Source of the DNA: Diphasiastrum complanatum
Taxonomy: Eukaryota; Streptophyta; Lycopodiopsida; Lycopodiales; Lycopodiaceae
Reading direction: 5' to 3'
DNA: 64,000 nt
Assembly (NCBI GenBank): GCA_029204225.1
Contig: CM055099.1
Coordinates: 51,169,298-51,233,297 of the forward strand
Positions 25,199 through 36,204 of this stretch are shown piece after piece (within the stretch, counting starts at the first letter, position 1; each line of letters opens with the position of its first letter). The notes below the pieces were generated by a model. The model searched no databases and was not told where the DNA came from. It worked only from the letters and a program-made list of their open reading frames with translations. Made by a program: the position numbers and the translations under genes.

Positions 25199-27239
25199 GT
25201 GGGGAAACTTCTTTGTGGACCAGCGATGACAGAGAGGAAAGGAAGCTTTTGCTCTCCGTTCTCTAAACTCTCCTCATGAAACTGAAACTGGACACACTTT
25301 TCCTCTCTCTCTCTCTCTTGCTTCGTTCTCTTCACGAGCAGAAGTCGCGATGGTGAGGTCCTACCTTCAGGAACAGAGTCGCGCTGGTGCAGGTCCATAG
25401 CAGGGATGTAATTCAGGTCTCTACGGATGGTCACCCCCTTCAAAAGGAGTTACTTCAGAACTGTGCAGATCATTCCTTTCTTCCACAAAAGCAGCGTGAG
25501 TTTCCTTCACAACCAGATCGCTTTCAGGATTCTGCAGGTCGTCCTTCACAGAGCAGCGTCTCTCCACTGAAGCATGTTCCGATGTTCAGAACCGCATCAA
25601 AAGCCAACGACATGTTTCATTAATAGCATCAAACTCATCTCTCACCTTTATAGATAGTTAATAAGATCAAATCTGGACTGAGGAAAAAATATTCACGTTC
25701 TCCTTAGGAGGCTGAGCGAACTAACGGCTCATTCATTCATGAACAATGCTTTTTCACGGTTTATTCTCTGATCATTCAACCACTTTAATCTAACAAGGTT
25801 AGATGAATAGCCCATTGTGGCTCAATGCTTGAGTCTATGGTGAGAAAGCATTTCGGGCATCACTTCTCTCAGAGGATGTTTCTGATGCTACCTTCACTCT
25901 TCTCAGATGCAAAGAACCCGGTTTGTTTCATCTTTCCTCCTTTTCTCCTTAAGGGAAACTACCCTTTCCCATAATTTCCTTTCAATGAAGGGGAATGATT
26001 TTCAAGAACCCCTCTAATTCTTCATCACGACAAAAAGGGCTCTTTAGGCACTTTGGCCTCCATAACCATTTCTCCTTTGGTCGGTTTATTTTTGTTTTTC
26101 TTTCTCACAATGTAGAATATAAGCTCCTCAATTAATTATCCATAATTTTAACTTAGAACTTGTCATTCTCGTCCATGACTTCGACTTCAACTTCAACCTC
26201 CAACAGCAAGTCACTGGGGATTCGGTAACTGCTCAAATCTGAACCTTTGTATATGCAATCATAATTTCCACCAAGGCAAATTGTCTGATCACCGGTTTCC
26301 AAATTTGGTAAAAACTTTCATCATCAACACATCGATTTCAATTCGAAAATAAACACAGCACTTTAAGTTGGCAATTTTGCAGTGGCAATTTCGTTCCGTT
26401 TCTTTAGGTAATACATTTTAAATTTTGAATTGCTCGCCATTAGAAACCGCAACTGAACGTATCATTGTCTTCAAACCCTTAACCTTAGGAAACCCCCTTG
26501 AACTTTAAGGTAGTACCTAAAATTATCTGGGCATTTTTTATTAACGGCAGGAAAATGAGTACATTGTCATACTACAGTCTCGGCAATGCCGAAAAACCGT
26601 AAATTCTAATTAAGGTTAATTATGTCAATTGGAAGGCAATTAGTACTGTAGATATCATCTCTAAACTTTATAGAGTAAAATTGGCATCATATCTAAATAT
26701 AGCAATATTGCTAATGTCGTGCCAATTTACTTACTAAACATAGTAAATAACCATTATGAAACCTCTTATAGGAGTCAAATAAACTTCAAATAGCTCATTT
26801 TTAGCCCGAATTATGTCATCAAAAATTCGGCTAACATGTGTCATCTTCAGATTTCACTTCAGTATATATAACAACATCCCATAACTTGTTGGCGATTAGC
26901 AAGGTCTTCATCTTAAATTTCCACAAATGATAATTGGATCCATTTTGCTTGTCTACGATAAGATTGGCTTTACTTTGAGAATCCATCTGAAACTTACTCT
27001 ATCGATTGTATCAATGACGCTAAGATGTAGTGATGCCAACAACAGGAAATCAATTCTTTGATACTGAAAGGATGAAAGGAACTGAAGAATATGATATCAA
27101 TTTGATATCACGAAAGATATCAAGTATTAGAGCTTTTCACTCTGATATCGAAATACTATTAGGCCCTGATAGAGATCACAAGTCTGATACTATAACGTTT
27201 CAGATAAAGAAGTAGTGATCTATCATTGATACTATGATA

Positions 27240-27297
27240 GTATTCTTTAATACCATGTAGGTATGCTCTGATACCATGTAGGTAAGCTCTGATACCA
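27240..27297 (-). promoter_or_regulatory. Tandemly repeated primer binding site
   Basis: On the minus strand the LTR is followed by TGGTATCAGAGCTTACCTAC then TGGTATCAGAGCATACCTAC and a degenerate third copy TGGTATTAAAG, with a 21-base period. The first copy is in the correct position for initiator-Met tRNA priming. Confidence 0.8.
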
Positions 27298-28248
27298 TGT
27301 CGAAAATAGGTGAGTAATGGAATAGCAGAAACTTCTATTTCCAATGACTACGCCTGTCAAAAATTGAACAAAGCAATAGTGATGGAAATCATGTCCAATC
27401 TTTAGCAACTAACTTTCGCTAGATACTAAGTGATTACGTAGCCAAACATAAAGTATTGAATTCTCGGAGAATTTCTATCAGTTACAAAAGCAATACAGAG
27501 ATGCACGCATTCTGCAACTCTAAAATCAATCTCTAAAAGATTGAGCTAGAATGCTCAAGAGAGTTCAAGCTTGAAAGTTTGATAGAGAGCTAACAACAAT
27601 ACTTTTTGATTGTGAATGGTCTGCTTGATGAGAGCGTAGGAAGCATCGTGTAATAACACTCAACTCCTTCACAATTCACAATGTTGATTGATCTTGACTT
27701 ATTGATAATGTTATGTATGAACAGCTGATTTGTACTAAGTAATTAGGTCATCAAATGTGATTGTCAGTTGGTTGGAGTCCGTTGGCATTCATCCAGTTCT
27801 TCTCAGAACTTGCTTACTGATAAGTGGCGACAATTTGCCGTAACCAGTCTGTCTGCATAAATGAACGTAAACTGTCACTCTGCATAAATGAAGGTAAACT
27901 ACCACAGGCAAAAAAATGCGACACTGCATTTTTTCTTGTAAATCTTGACAAACGAAAAATGTGAAAACAGTGACACTGCATTTTTGCACATAATTTCTGA
28001 CAGGCAAAAAATGCAAAAAAGCCGACACTGCATTTTTACACGAGATTCCTGAAAGGCGACACTGTCGGGTTCATAGAGATAGAAAATGCGACACTGTTGT
28101 CAAACTCCGTGTATTTCTGCAAATTGTGTAAAAACACTTGTAATTCTGCAGACTGTATAAAGACACGAAAAAATCTGCAGAACTGGATAAAACTGGATGA
28201 AGATTAAAAACTGATTAGTCGATTAGTAGGAAGGAGAATAATCCAACA
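27298..28248 (-). repeat. 951-bp copia LTR shared by two internal regions
   Basis: On the minus strand it starts TGTTGGATTATTCTCC at 28248 and ends TTTTCGACA at 27298. It is preceded by the purine tract TTAAAGGGAGAG (as a 3' LTR would be) and followed by primer sites and a gag start (as a 5' LTR would be). The GCAGTGTCGCATTTTTT-like words are repeated several times within it. An inverted, partial copy is at 16845-16959 plus 22362-23199. Confidence 0.85.
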
Positions 28249-30617
28249 CTCTCCCTTTAATCTGAATTCATGAATGCCTTGACCTTTAAAGCTAGTTCTG
28301 CACAGAACCTTCTGTGTGCATCCAAGCTTAATGCTTTGGTAAAAATATCCACTATCATATCTTGCATTCGACAGTACTACAATCTAACCTCTTCGTTGAG
28401 AACTTTGCTTCTGACATAGTGATACTTCAGTTCAATGTGCTTACTCCTAGAATGAAATCTAGGCTTGGCTGACAAGACAATGGCACTTTGATTATCACAA
28501 AATAATAATGTCGGAGCATATTGATTCAGACTGATATCTGAAAGTAAGTTTCTCAACCAAAGCACTTCCTTTGTAGCTTGTGAGGCTGCGATATACTCTT
28601 ATTCTATAGAAGATAGAGCTATCAAAGATTTCTTGCGACTGTTCCAAGAAATTGGACCATTGTTGAGAAAGAATGTAAATCTGGAAGTGGATTTACGAGT
28701 GTCTACATCTCCTGCCCAACTTGCATATGTATAACCACTGAGTAATGTATCATCCACGTACAAAGTGATAATGATAAAAGATTGTTGCACTGTCTTGAAG
28801 TAAATATTTGAATCTAAAGAACTAGGCGTGTAGTCGTGATCAATAAGGAAAGCATTGATCCTTTGAAACCATGGTCGAACATATCGCTTCAAGCCATATA
28901 GTGCCTTATGGAGTTTACACACATGATTGTGTTTATCCTCGATAATATAAACTTCGGGTTGCACCATGTAAATGTCTTCTTCAATAACTCCATTGAGATA
29001 TGTTGTCTATACATCCATTTGATGTATTTCCAAATCTGTTGCAGCAGCAAATGATAATAAAAGTCAAATAGAAGAATGCTTGACTTTTGGACTGAAGGTA
29101 TCAATGTAATCGACATTGTACCTAAGAAGATCCTTTGGCAATAGATTGGGCTTTTCTTTTGTCGATGCTTCCATCTGCTTTGAGAATCCATTTGCAATCA
29201 ACTATGTTTCTGCTAGTAGATAATTCGACAATCGTCCATGTCTCTATCCATAGCTTCTTTCCAGATATCAGAATCTGGCTGACAAAGTGTCTTTTTGACA
29301 GTCGTCCGCTCGTGAAAAAGGTAGGCTGCAGACTCGTCGATATACCTGATAGATGGTATGCTAGCTCTTGATGATCTTCTGGGAAATAGAGGAAGTTGAT
29401 CATTTTCATCATATTGTAGTTGCTGAACTGCAACATCATCATCTTCTGATTAGTCGTTGATTTGTTGTTTGTCAAAAGTAGATGAGTTTAGTCCTTCAAG
29501 GGGAATAGTTGACTGAGGAACTAGAAAGTTCAATATGTCTGGAGAATCTGTCAGGTCGGCTGGATGGGCTATGTCTTTTTCCTTGAGGCCTTGAAATTGA
29601 TCTTTGATGAAGATGACATCCCAGCTAGTGAATATCTTCGACTCGATGGGATCGAACAACTTGTAGGCTTGATCTGAAGTAGTGTAGCTAATGAAAATAC
29701 ATTTGATACTTTGGAAGTCAAGCTTCTTCCTGAGATCATGAGAAATCTATGCATAAGTAGTACATCCAAAACCTCGTAAGTTTGATAAAAAAAGGTTTGG
29801 TACCTATCCAAACTACAAATGGTGTTTTGTCTGAGAGACCTTTAGTAGGACATATGTTCTAAATATAGGTTGTTGTTGAAACAACTTTAGCCCAGAAGAA
29901 CTTTGGAAGTGTCACATGTGATAACATGCACTTTGCCGATTCAACTAAGGTTCTGTTCTTTTCTCTCAGCAAGACCATTTGACTGAGGCGAGTAGGAGGT
30001 AATGTATTGTTGCTCAATGCCATTGGTAGAATCTAAGCATTAGTTAGTACCAATTTTAAAAAATTTGTACTATATTTGTAATGTTCACGTATTCGTGAAA
30101 CTTTTGAGTACCAAAGATTGGTACTATCGGAACCTATCGGAACATGATAGTCCTTGATATCATGGTTGGTTCTTTTGCAGTTCCTACAAAATAGCTTGGT
30201 CTTGGACGATAATTGGTTGTGTTGTTGTTGTTGTGGTTGCAAAGTTGCTAGTTGTTCTGCCTTTGTCTTCTTGTCCTTGAAGTCTTTCTTCTTTTTGGAC
30301 TGCTGCTTGGTTGAGTAGAGTGCCATGGATTTCGTACTTGTTGACGTGGACAAGCTTTTCCTCCTTACTTCTTCCTACAACAGACTTGCTGTCAATTTTT
30401 GTAGAGACAGCGCAGGAGTGTTTCTACAAAACAATACTAAATTGTCATAGGAGGATGGAAGACTGGCAAGAAGAGGCATGATAGAGTCTTCTTCTGATAT
30501 AGGTGATCCTATAGCAGCCAGTTGGTTTAGCAACTATTTGAACTCGTTCAAATGGTCACTTACTGAGGTGCCTTCACTCATTCTGAGTGTCAGCATCTTC
30601 TTCCTCAAGAAGGGATG
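28249..30617 (-). pseudogene. Copia gag-pol relic upstream of the shared LTR
   Basis: Minus-strand order: gag (LRKKMLTLRMSEGTSVSDHL, LLASLPSSYDNLVL at 30617-30400), a zinc knuckle FCRNCKRTNHDIKDYH whose last Cys is Tyr (near 30180), integrase C-terminal part (NGLAERKNRTLVESAKCMLS near 29970), RT, then RNase H with CDNQSAIVLSAKPRFHSRSK at 28520. Missing are the protease and the integrase core between 30033 and 29990. The RT thumb region is also gone: LYVDDTLLSG near 28750 runs directly into YASWAGDVDTRKSTSRF. Stops are frequent. A polypurine tract lies at 28249-28260. The 5' end is cut at about 30626 by the neighbouring LTR. Confidence 0.8.
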
Positions 30618-30626
30618 AGTGGACAC

Positions 30627-31290
30627 TGATGAGTATTGAGATCTCGCGATTTGGATTTTGCAGTCACGAAGCTTTCGCGAAGGAACCACGATCCTCTTGC
30701 GACTTGGATGGAGTTCAGATGCGATTGCTGGACACTACCAGCTGAATCACTCCTAGAATCCTCCAGAATGTAGTCAGCCACTGCTGATCTATGTTTATAA
30801 AATTAATGCAGCATTCAACATAGTTTCAACCAAGGTGCGGAATTAAAATGAACAAGAAAACTCAGACATACGAGTAATAGCAGACGCATTTGCATTCGAG
30901 ATCAGACACAACAAGTATTGATCTTCCTCTGCTTTCTTCAAGCACTGCATGCAAATCCACGCAGTGCGTTGGCGTGGGAGAAACACGGTTCTCTCACGAG
31001 TAATCGTCTCACTTTACTAGCGGACAGTTGGATCTCTATGGATCCTGATCACAGAGCTCATCTCACACGCAGACGGATTTGTTGTCTGTATTTCGTCTTG
31101 ATTTCTTACTAGCATCATACTACTACGTTACACTGTATGTGTATTCTATATGTCAAGTATCAACCAGTAAGTATGGTCGCTCTATGTAAATCTGAGATTA
31201 AAGTGATTAAGCATCTACAACTAATCAGGGAATTACAAGAGTGGCAGATTAGCCATGACCTAAAATGTATCTGCTGACGTCATACCATCA
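30627..31290 (-). repeat. Probable 3' LTR of the next copia element (664 bp)
   Basis: Lies downstream (minus strand) of RNase H and has short inverted ends TGATG at 31290 and CATCA at 30627. It splits the gag of the element at 28249-30617, whose frame begins immediately outside it. No second copy is in the window because the other end of the element is lost, so the exact limits rest on the inverted ends and the gag junction. Confidence 0.55.
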
Positions 31291-31329
31291 GATCAAATAT
31301 CTATACTTCTGGGTACTTGCATGATCTTG

Positions 31330-33770
31330 CTAGTACTCTTTGGAGCATGGAGGGCAGGAGAAGGTTTCATTTCCGTCATCGGTTTTGTTTTGGTCATTTG
31401 TCTTCTCTCGTACTAGACTGCAAAAGATTCTCGTTTGTAAATCTTTCATGTTGGTGAACCGTTCGTCTTTATCTGCTTTGACTTTTGTGTTCGTGAACCG
31501 TTCATCTTCGTTTCCTTTGACTTTCGTGTTCGCAAAATTTTTCGTGCTTCGTGTCTCCTGACTTTCGTGTTCGCAAACATCTTCGTCAGGTTGAGGGTTG
31601 AAAGCTAGAAAGGCTTTGTAGTCAGAATCATTCTGTTTCTTCAACTCCCTCTCAAAGCATGATAGCTTTACGATCCCGAGACTGCTCCTTTGTCTCTCAA
31701 AGAGTCCTTTGTCTAGGGCTTTAGTGAAAATGTCAGCAACCATGTCTTTCGTTCCAATGAAGGTGGTATGCAGCATCTTCTTTTCAATTAGATCCTTGAT
31801 CAATTGGTACTTGATCGCAATGTGTTTCGTTCTACAATGGAACACGGGATCTTTCGTTAGGTGTATTGCAGAGTTGTTGTCCATCTGCAAGACCAGGGGC
31901 TCGTTCTTTGTCTCTCCCAATTCGTCCAGGGACTGCCTTAGCCAGATTATTTTGTTGGCCATCTTTGCTACTGCTACGTACTCTGCTTTGCAAGATGACT
32001 GGGCTATAATCGTATGCTTCTTGCTGACCTAGAGAATTGTTGCTCCTGATGCGATGGTGCATCCTCCTGAGATGCTTTTACAATCATCCTTCAGAGATGC
32101 CCAGCTAGCGTCGTTGTAGGAAACTATCCTAAAACTTGCACCCCAACAATAACACAAGCCATAATCTCTCGTTAATTGAAGATATTGCAAAATTAGTTCT
32201 GCAATCTTCCAATGTGTCAAGTCTGGATTTGTACAGAATTGGCTCATCCTAAATACTGCATAAGCAATATCAGGATGTGTGTTGTCAACAAGGTACATCA
32301 GTGATTTTATCAGCTTCTTGTAAGGTGTGAGCTGCATCTGTTCTCTCTCTTCCTCAGTCTTTGGACAGTCATCATTCGTCAGCACCATCCCTACGAGCAT
32401 TGGATTGTTCGCTCCTTTGTAGTTCAGCATCCCAAAGTCCTCTAGGATCTTCTGGGTGTATCTGGACTGGTGAAGCAATAACTTACCTCCCTCATAGTCC
32501 CTTTCAATTTGCAAGCCTAGGTAACACCTGGGTTCTCCCAGATCCACGATCTTGAAATGTTTCGAGATGTTTGCCTTTACTTCAGCAATTAGCTGCTCAC
32601 TCCTGCAAAGTATCAGAGTGTCGTCCACATACACAGCCACAATGATGATCTTCCCATCTGTAACTCTGACATATACATTGGAATCAGCCAACAGAGGCTT
32701 GAATGCTAATGATTTCAGGGCTTGATCTTTCTTCTTGTACCATTGTCGGGCTAATTGTTTCAGACCGTAGATGCTTCTATGCATTCTGCATGCATAGTCA
32801 GGAAGTGAATTTGATACATATCTTGGGGGTTGATCCATGTAGACGTCTTCGTCTAATTTGCCATGCAAGAAGGCTGTCTTCTCGTCCACAATGTGGATCT
32901 TGAGGTCATAAGTTGCTGCATATGCAAATAACAGATGTAGGGATGAATGTTTGACAACAGGACAGAAGATTTTAGAGTAGTAAATACTGTATCTCTAAGA
33001 AAAACCTTTCGCTACTAGTCTTGTCTTGTATTTCGTCACATTCCCATCTGGTCCGTATTTGAGCTTGAAGACCCATTTGTATTTGACAACCTTGCCCTTA
33101 TGTGGTAATGGCTCCAATGTCCATATCTGGTTCTTCCTCATGGACTCCATCTCTTCGTTCATGGCTTGGATCCATCTGTCCTTTTCTGGACCTTCAATCG
33201 CCTCCTCGAAAGTTTGTGGTTCGCTACTGAACCCGCAGAACTCTTTTGATGTGGAAGATGAGCTGCTTGGCACATATCTTGCTGGTGCTCTTCGTAGTCT
33301 TATCGACCTTCTAGGAGATTCTCCTAGAATAGCTATGCCTTTGCCCTTGTCTGCTCTGCTTGGTCCGGAACCATTTTGGTTTATAGGAACCACGGCAGCA
33401 GGTTGCCTCTCAAATCTTTCTTCATCAGATACGTCGTTTGAATGGGAGACGACTCAAAAATCTTTGTTTTCATGTTCGTACTCTGCTCCCTCTGTCGTTG
33501 GAGGCAGGTCATAGTATTGTCTCTCCAGAACTTCGTAACTGATAGGATCGTCATTGGCCATTGCCCTGATCTCTCAAATCTGACATTTCTCACTGTTTTC
33601 ATGGTGTTCGTGTCTGGCATGTAGACTCTGTTGTATGACGAGTTGTTGTCATAACCTACTAGTAATCCATGCTCGGCTTTTTCATCAAGCTTCTTTCGAA
33701 GCTTATTAGGAATATGTGCATAAGCTGCACAACCAAAGATTCTGACGTGAGACAGGTTGGGCTTTCTACC
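31330..33770 (-). pseudogene. Copia RT-RNase H and integrase C-terminal part
   Basis: From 33770 down: KPNLSHVRIFGCAAYAHIP (integrase C-terminal module) and then NQIWTLEPLPHKGKVVKYKW with WVFKLKYGPDGNVTKYKTRL (RT start, 33393-32995). A 32889-32029 frame follows with SIYGLKQLARQWYKK, VAVYVDDTLILC (the catalytic YVDD) and YLGLQIERDYEGGKLLLHQS. RNase H at 31962-31330 has LQMDNNSAIHLTKDPVFHCR and TKHIAIKYQLI. Shifts separate the three frames at about 33000 and 32030. The RNase H tail is unusually long, with repeated TKVK/ERFTN words at about 31480-31580. Confidence 0.85.
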
Positions 33771-33774
33771 CCAC

Positions 33775-34516
33775 TGTTGGAGGGTTTACGGATCCCAAGG
33801 CAACCCTAACCCTAGTTAATAAGTGAGAGAGAATGGGCACCCTGCGTGTGTAGGTCCAACCCAATGATCACATAGTTATTTGATTAATTAGAATGTTAAT
33901 AAAAGGACTTTAGGCCTTTTTGCGAGACTTTTAATGTCGCAGGGCCTAAATGTCAAGTTAGTGAATAAAGTTGGGTTTCTCTCCAATTTGGATGGTTCCC
34001 ACACTTTTTTAAATTTGAATAAAAAGAGAGGCAAGACTGGACGAATAGGATTCAGAGGCCAGGGTCCTCCTCTCTCCTATAAAAAGGGACCAACTCGAGT
34101 TGTTCCTGATGTTCATTTTCTTATTTCAATAAAAGCATACTGGTTTTCTTTAGAAATGGATTGATGGATGTCCTTGCTCTTCCTCTCTTTTACTCCATTT
34201 CTCATGTTTCCTTTGTATTTGCTAATTGTTGGGTTTGATCATTATTGGGATTGCTATTTTTTATGCTTTTTGTGAGAGAGAAAAGGAGAGAGAGAAGAGT
34301 AAGTTTCTATCATTGTTGTGGATTTAGGATTAATGGATGTAGTGTTAATGCTTAGTGTTAATGGATGTTAGTGTTAGATCCTCCATTCATGTTGAAATCA
34401 AAACTATACTATCGCTCTCATGGGAACGAACCTATGTGTGACAACTAACTCCTCTCTTTGATGCTAGATTGACTAGATCTTGGATTCAAGTTAGGCAAGG
34501 AAAGAAACCCACTACA
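33775..34516 (+). mobile_element. Solo LTR (742 bp) inserted in copia integrase
   Basis: Starts TGTTGGAGGGTTTACGG and ends AAACCCACTACA. It is flanked by the 5-bp duplication CCCAC (33770-33774 and 34517-34521), and the integrase frame reads HELW-WGRKPNLS across the site when it is ignored. It holds a TATA box TATAAAAAG at 34078-34086 and an AATAAA signal at 34128-34133, both on the plus strand, as expected of an LTR promoter and polyadenylation region. There is no internal coding sequence or second LTR, so recombination between two LTRs left this one. Its family is not among the others in the window. Confidence 0.85.
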
Positions 34517-34521
34517 CCCAC

Positions 34522-36185
34522 CATAGCTCATGTGGTGTCGTGTGAGGAACACCAGACTTGCATGTTCTATTCTGGATGTATGCGGTTGTAGCTACTACTT
34601 CAGCCCACAGTGCCCTTGGAGCTTTCGAGTAGGCCATCATGCATCTGGCTGCTTCCATCAGGGTCCTGTTCTTTCGTTTAGCAACACCATTGTGCTGCGG
34701 TATGTAGGTTGCAGTTCTTCTCTGAATGATGCCACGATCATTGCAGAAGCTAGTGAAACGATTCGAGATGTATTCGCCACCTTGATCTATTTAGATTTGC
34801 TTCACTTTGTTGCATGTACATCTCTCATCCCAATTCACATATTATGTGAATTTATCAAGTGCTTCAGATTTATTCTGAATAAAATACACTCTGACAAATT
34901 TGCTATAATCATCAATGAAGGTTATATAATACTTTGAACCTCCTACTGAGATCACGTTGAATGGTCCGCAGATGTCAGAGTGCACTAGCTCCACAATCTT
35001 TGTTGTTCTATAGGAGTCTTTAATGAATGGTGTGCGTGATATCTTGCCTTTCAAACATGCATCACAGGTGGTTGAATTGGTTGCATTTGAGATGTTGACC
35101 CCTGTTATTGCTCCATGATGGCTTGCTTGGAAAAGTGCCATTGAATTTATGTGGTAGAGTCTTCTATGCCACAGAGTGTCTGGCGAGTCATCATGAGTCT
35201 GATGCACCTGATCTGCAGGTAGGCGTACCTTCATATGATATAGGTTCTCTTTCCTTCTGCCTTGAGCGATGAAAGTACTGGTACTGGCATCAATCACATT
35301 GCATGCTTCGTCAGAAAACGTCACACGCATCCCTACATCTGCTATTCTTGCTAAAAAGAGCAAGTCGTGTTGTAGAGTAGGCACGAACAGAACGTCTTCG
35401 ACACGTCTATCTCTGCCATTGGTGTTGAGCCATAGTGAATCAATACCCTTCACTTGATGTCTAGATCCATCTCCAAGAACTATGAATCTTGAGGGATCTG
35501 CACTTCTGAAATTAGACATGATTTGTCTTGATATCACGAAGTGTGAGGTGGCTCCTGAATCTAGGATCACCTCATGTGTGTCAAATGTTGATGCTGCACA
35601 CATGTCTTCACAGATATAGATGGTTGAACAATTTTTGTTCGTTCTTTCTTCGCCCATTTTCGAGCTCTCGGGCTCCTCGACATAGGATGAACTATTGTTG
35701 TTCTCATGTATGTTCTGTGTTGACTTGTTTCTCGGGTTCTGGCAGCAATCCATGGCTGCGTGACCCTTCTTGTGACAATGGATACACTCAATCTTGGGAT
35801 TGAGCCAGCAAGTATCTACTATATGCCCGTCTCTTCTGCATCTCACACAAGTCTTCTTGTCTGCACCTTGTTGTTTCGACTTCCCTTTGGTCTTCCAGTT
35901 GCCTTTGCTTGTTCCCTCTACTTGCTAGTCATGATCATGCCTCTGATTGGACTCCCTCTTAGGCTTATATTGCTTCTTTGATTTTTCTTTGTTGTCGTAG
36001 AGGGCCTGGTCAGAACCACCTTTGTGATCAAGATGTTCTTTGGCCTCGACTTCCTCTCGAATATCAACAATCGCCTTTTCGAGGTTCATGGCATGACCTT
36101 TCGCGAGCAAGGTTCTTGTTGTCTGGAATGATCTGGGGCTCTCAACAGGTACGTGAGCTACTTCTCAGCTGACACAGTGTTTTCT
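34522..36185 (-). pseudogene. Copia gag C-terminus, protease and integrase core
   Basis: Minus strand from 36185: gag tail, then two zinc knuckles CVRCRRDGHIVDTC and CIHCHKKGHAAMDC (35850-35740). The protease has EVILDSGATSHFV (35560). The integrase HHCC motif is in LWHRRLYHINSM and TTCDACLKGK (35170-35060). The first two catalytic acidic residues lie in HSDICGPF and FIDDYSKF (34985-34900), and the frame ends at 34842 by a stop near the DDE glutamate region. The rest of the integrase continues in another frame to the solo LTR. Confidence 0.85.
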
Positions 36186-36204
36186 GTTCCAGAGTTATGT
36201 AGTG

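Larger units (their letters stand above)
23828..26836. mobile_element. 3.0-kb insertion with LTR-like ends and TGTGT target duplication
   Basis: On the plus strand it begins TGTTAAACTATTTTC and ends ATTCGGCTAACA, so the termini are TGTTAA/CTAACA (TG...CA). It is flanked by TGTGT at 23823-23827 and 26837-26841. The interrupted gag reads through when it is removed. No repeated LTR pair, primer site or pol was found inside, so a very long solo LTR, or a non-coding retroelement, is the best reading. Internally it has a ~80-bp tandem duplication at about 24487-24650 and a 41-bp one at 25115-25198. The open frames at 24385-25623 are carried by those repeats and match nothing I know. Confidence 0.7.
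23200..26986 (-). pseudogene. Copia gag relic interrupted by a 3-kb insertion
   Basis: Minus strand. The start codon at 26984-26986 gives MDSQSKANLIVDKQNGSNYH then LWKFKMKTLL, a typical copia gag start, about 310 bases after the primer site at 27297. The frame reaches SEDDT at the insertion edge (26837) and resumes with EDSKWKSKDGKAFLLIILNI on the far side (23827 downward), continuing to KTLKEVWDILSSLYD. Stops and shifts follow, then a zinc-knuckle trace FCRYCKRNNHEI-stop-DC near 23250. It ends at 23200 against the inverted LTR. The frame on either side of the insertion joins cleanly when one copy of the target duplication is removed. Confidence 0.75.
30627..36185 (-). mobile_element. Copia element, 5'-truncated, with nested solo LTR
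   Basis: Minus strand: gag with two zinc knuckles, protease, integrase, RT and RNase H, ending in the LTR at 30627-31290. The 5' LTR, leader and gag N-terminus are missing where the ~375-bp tandem array begins. Pol families differ from the elements at 16960 and 40580, so this is a separate lineage. Stops and frameshifts occur throughout. Confidence 0.8.

Noticed and set aside
24385-25623. Frames of 66-152 codons as genes inside the 3-kb insertion
   Set aside because: They are composed of tandem duplications read in several frames; they have no recognisable domain or splice context.
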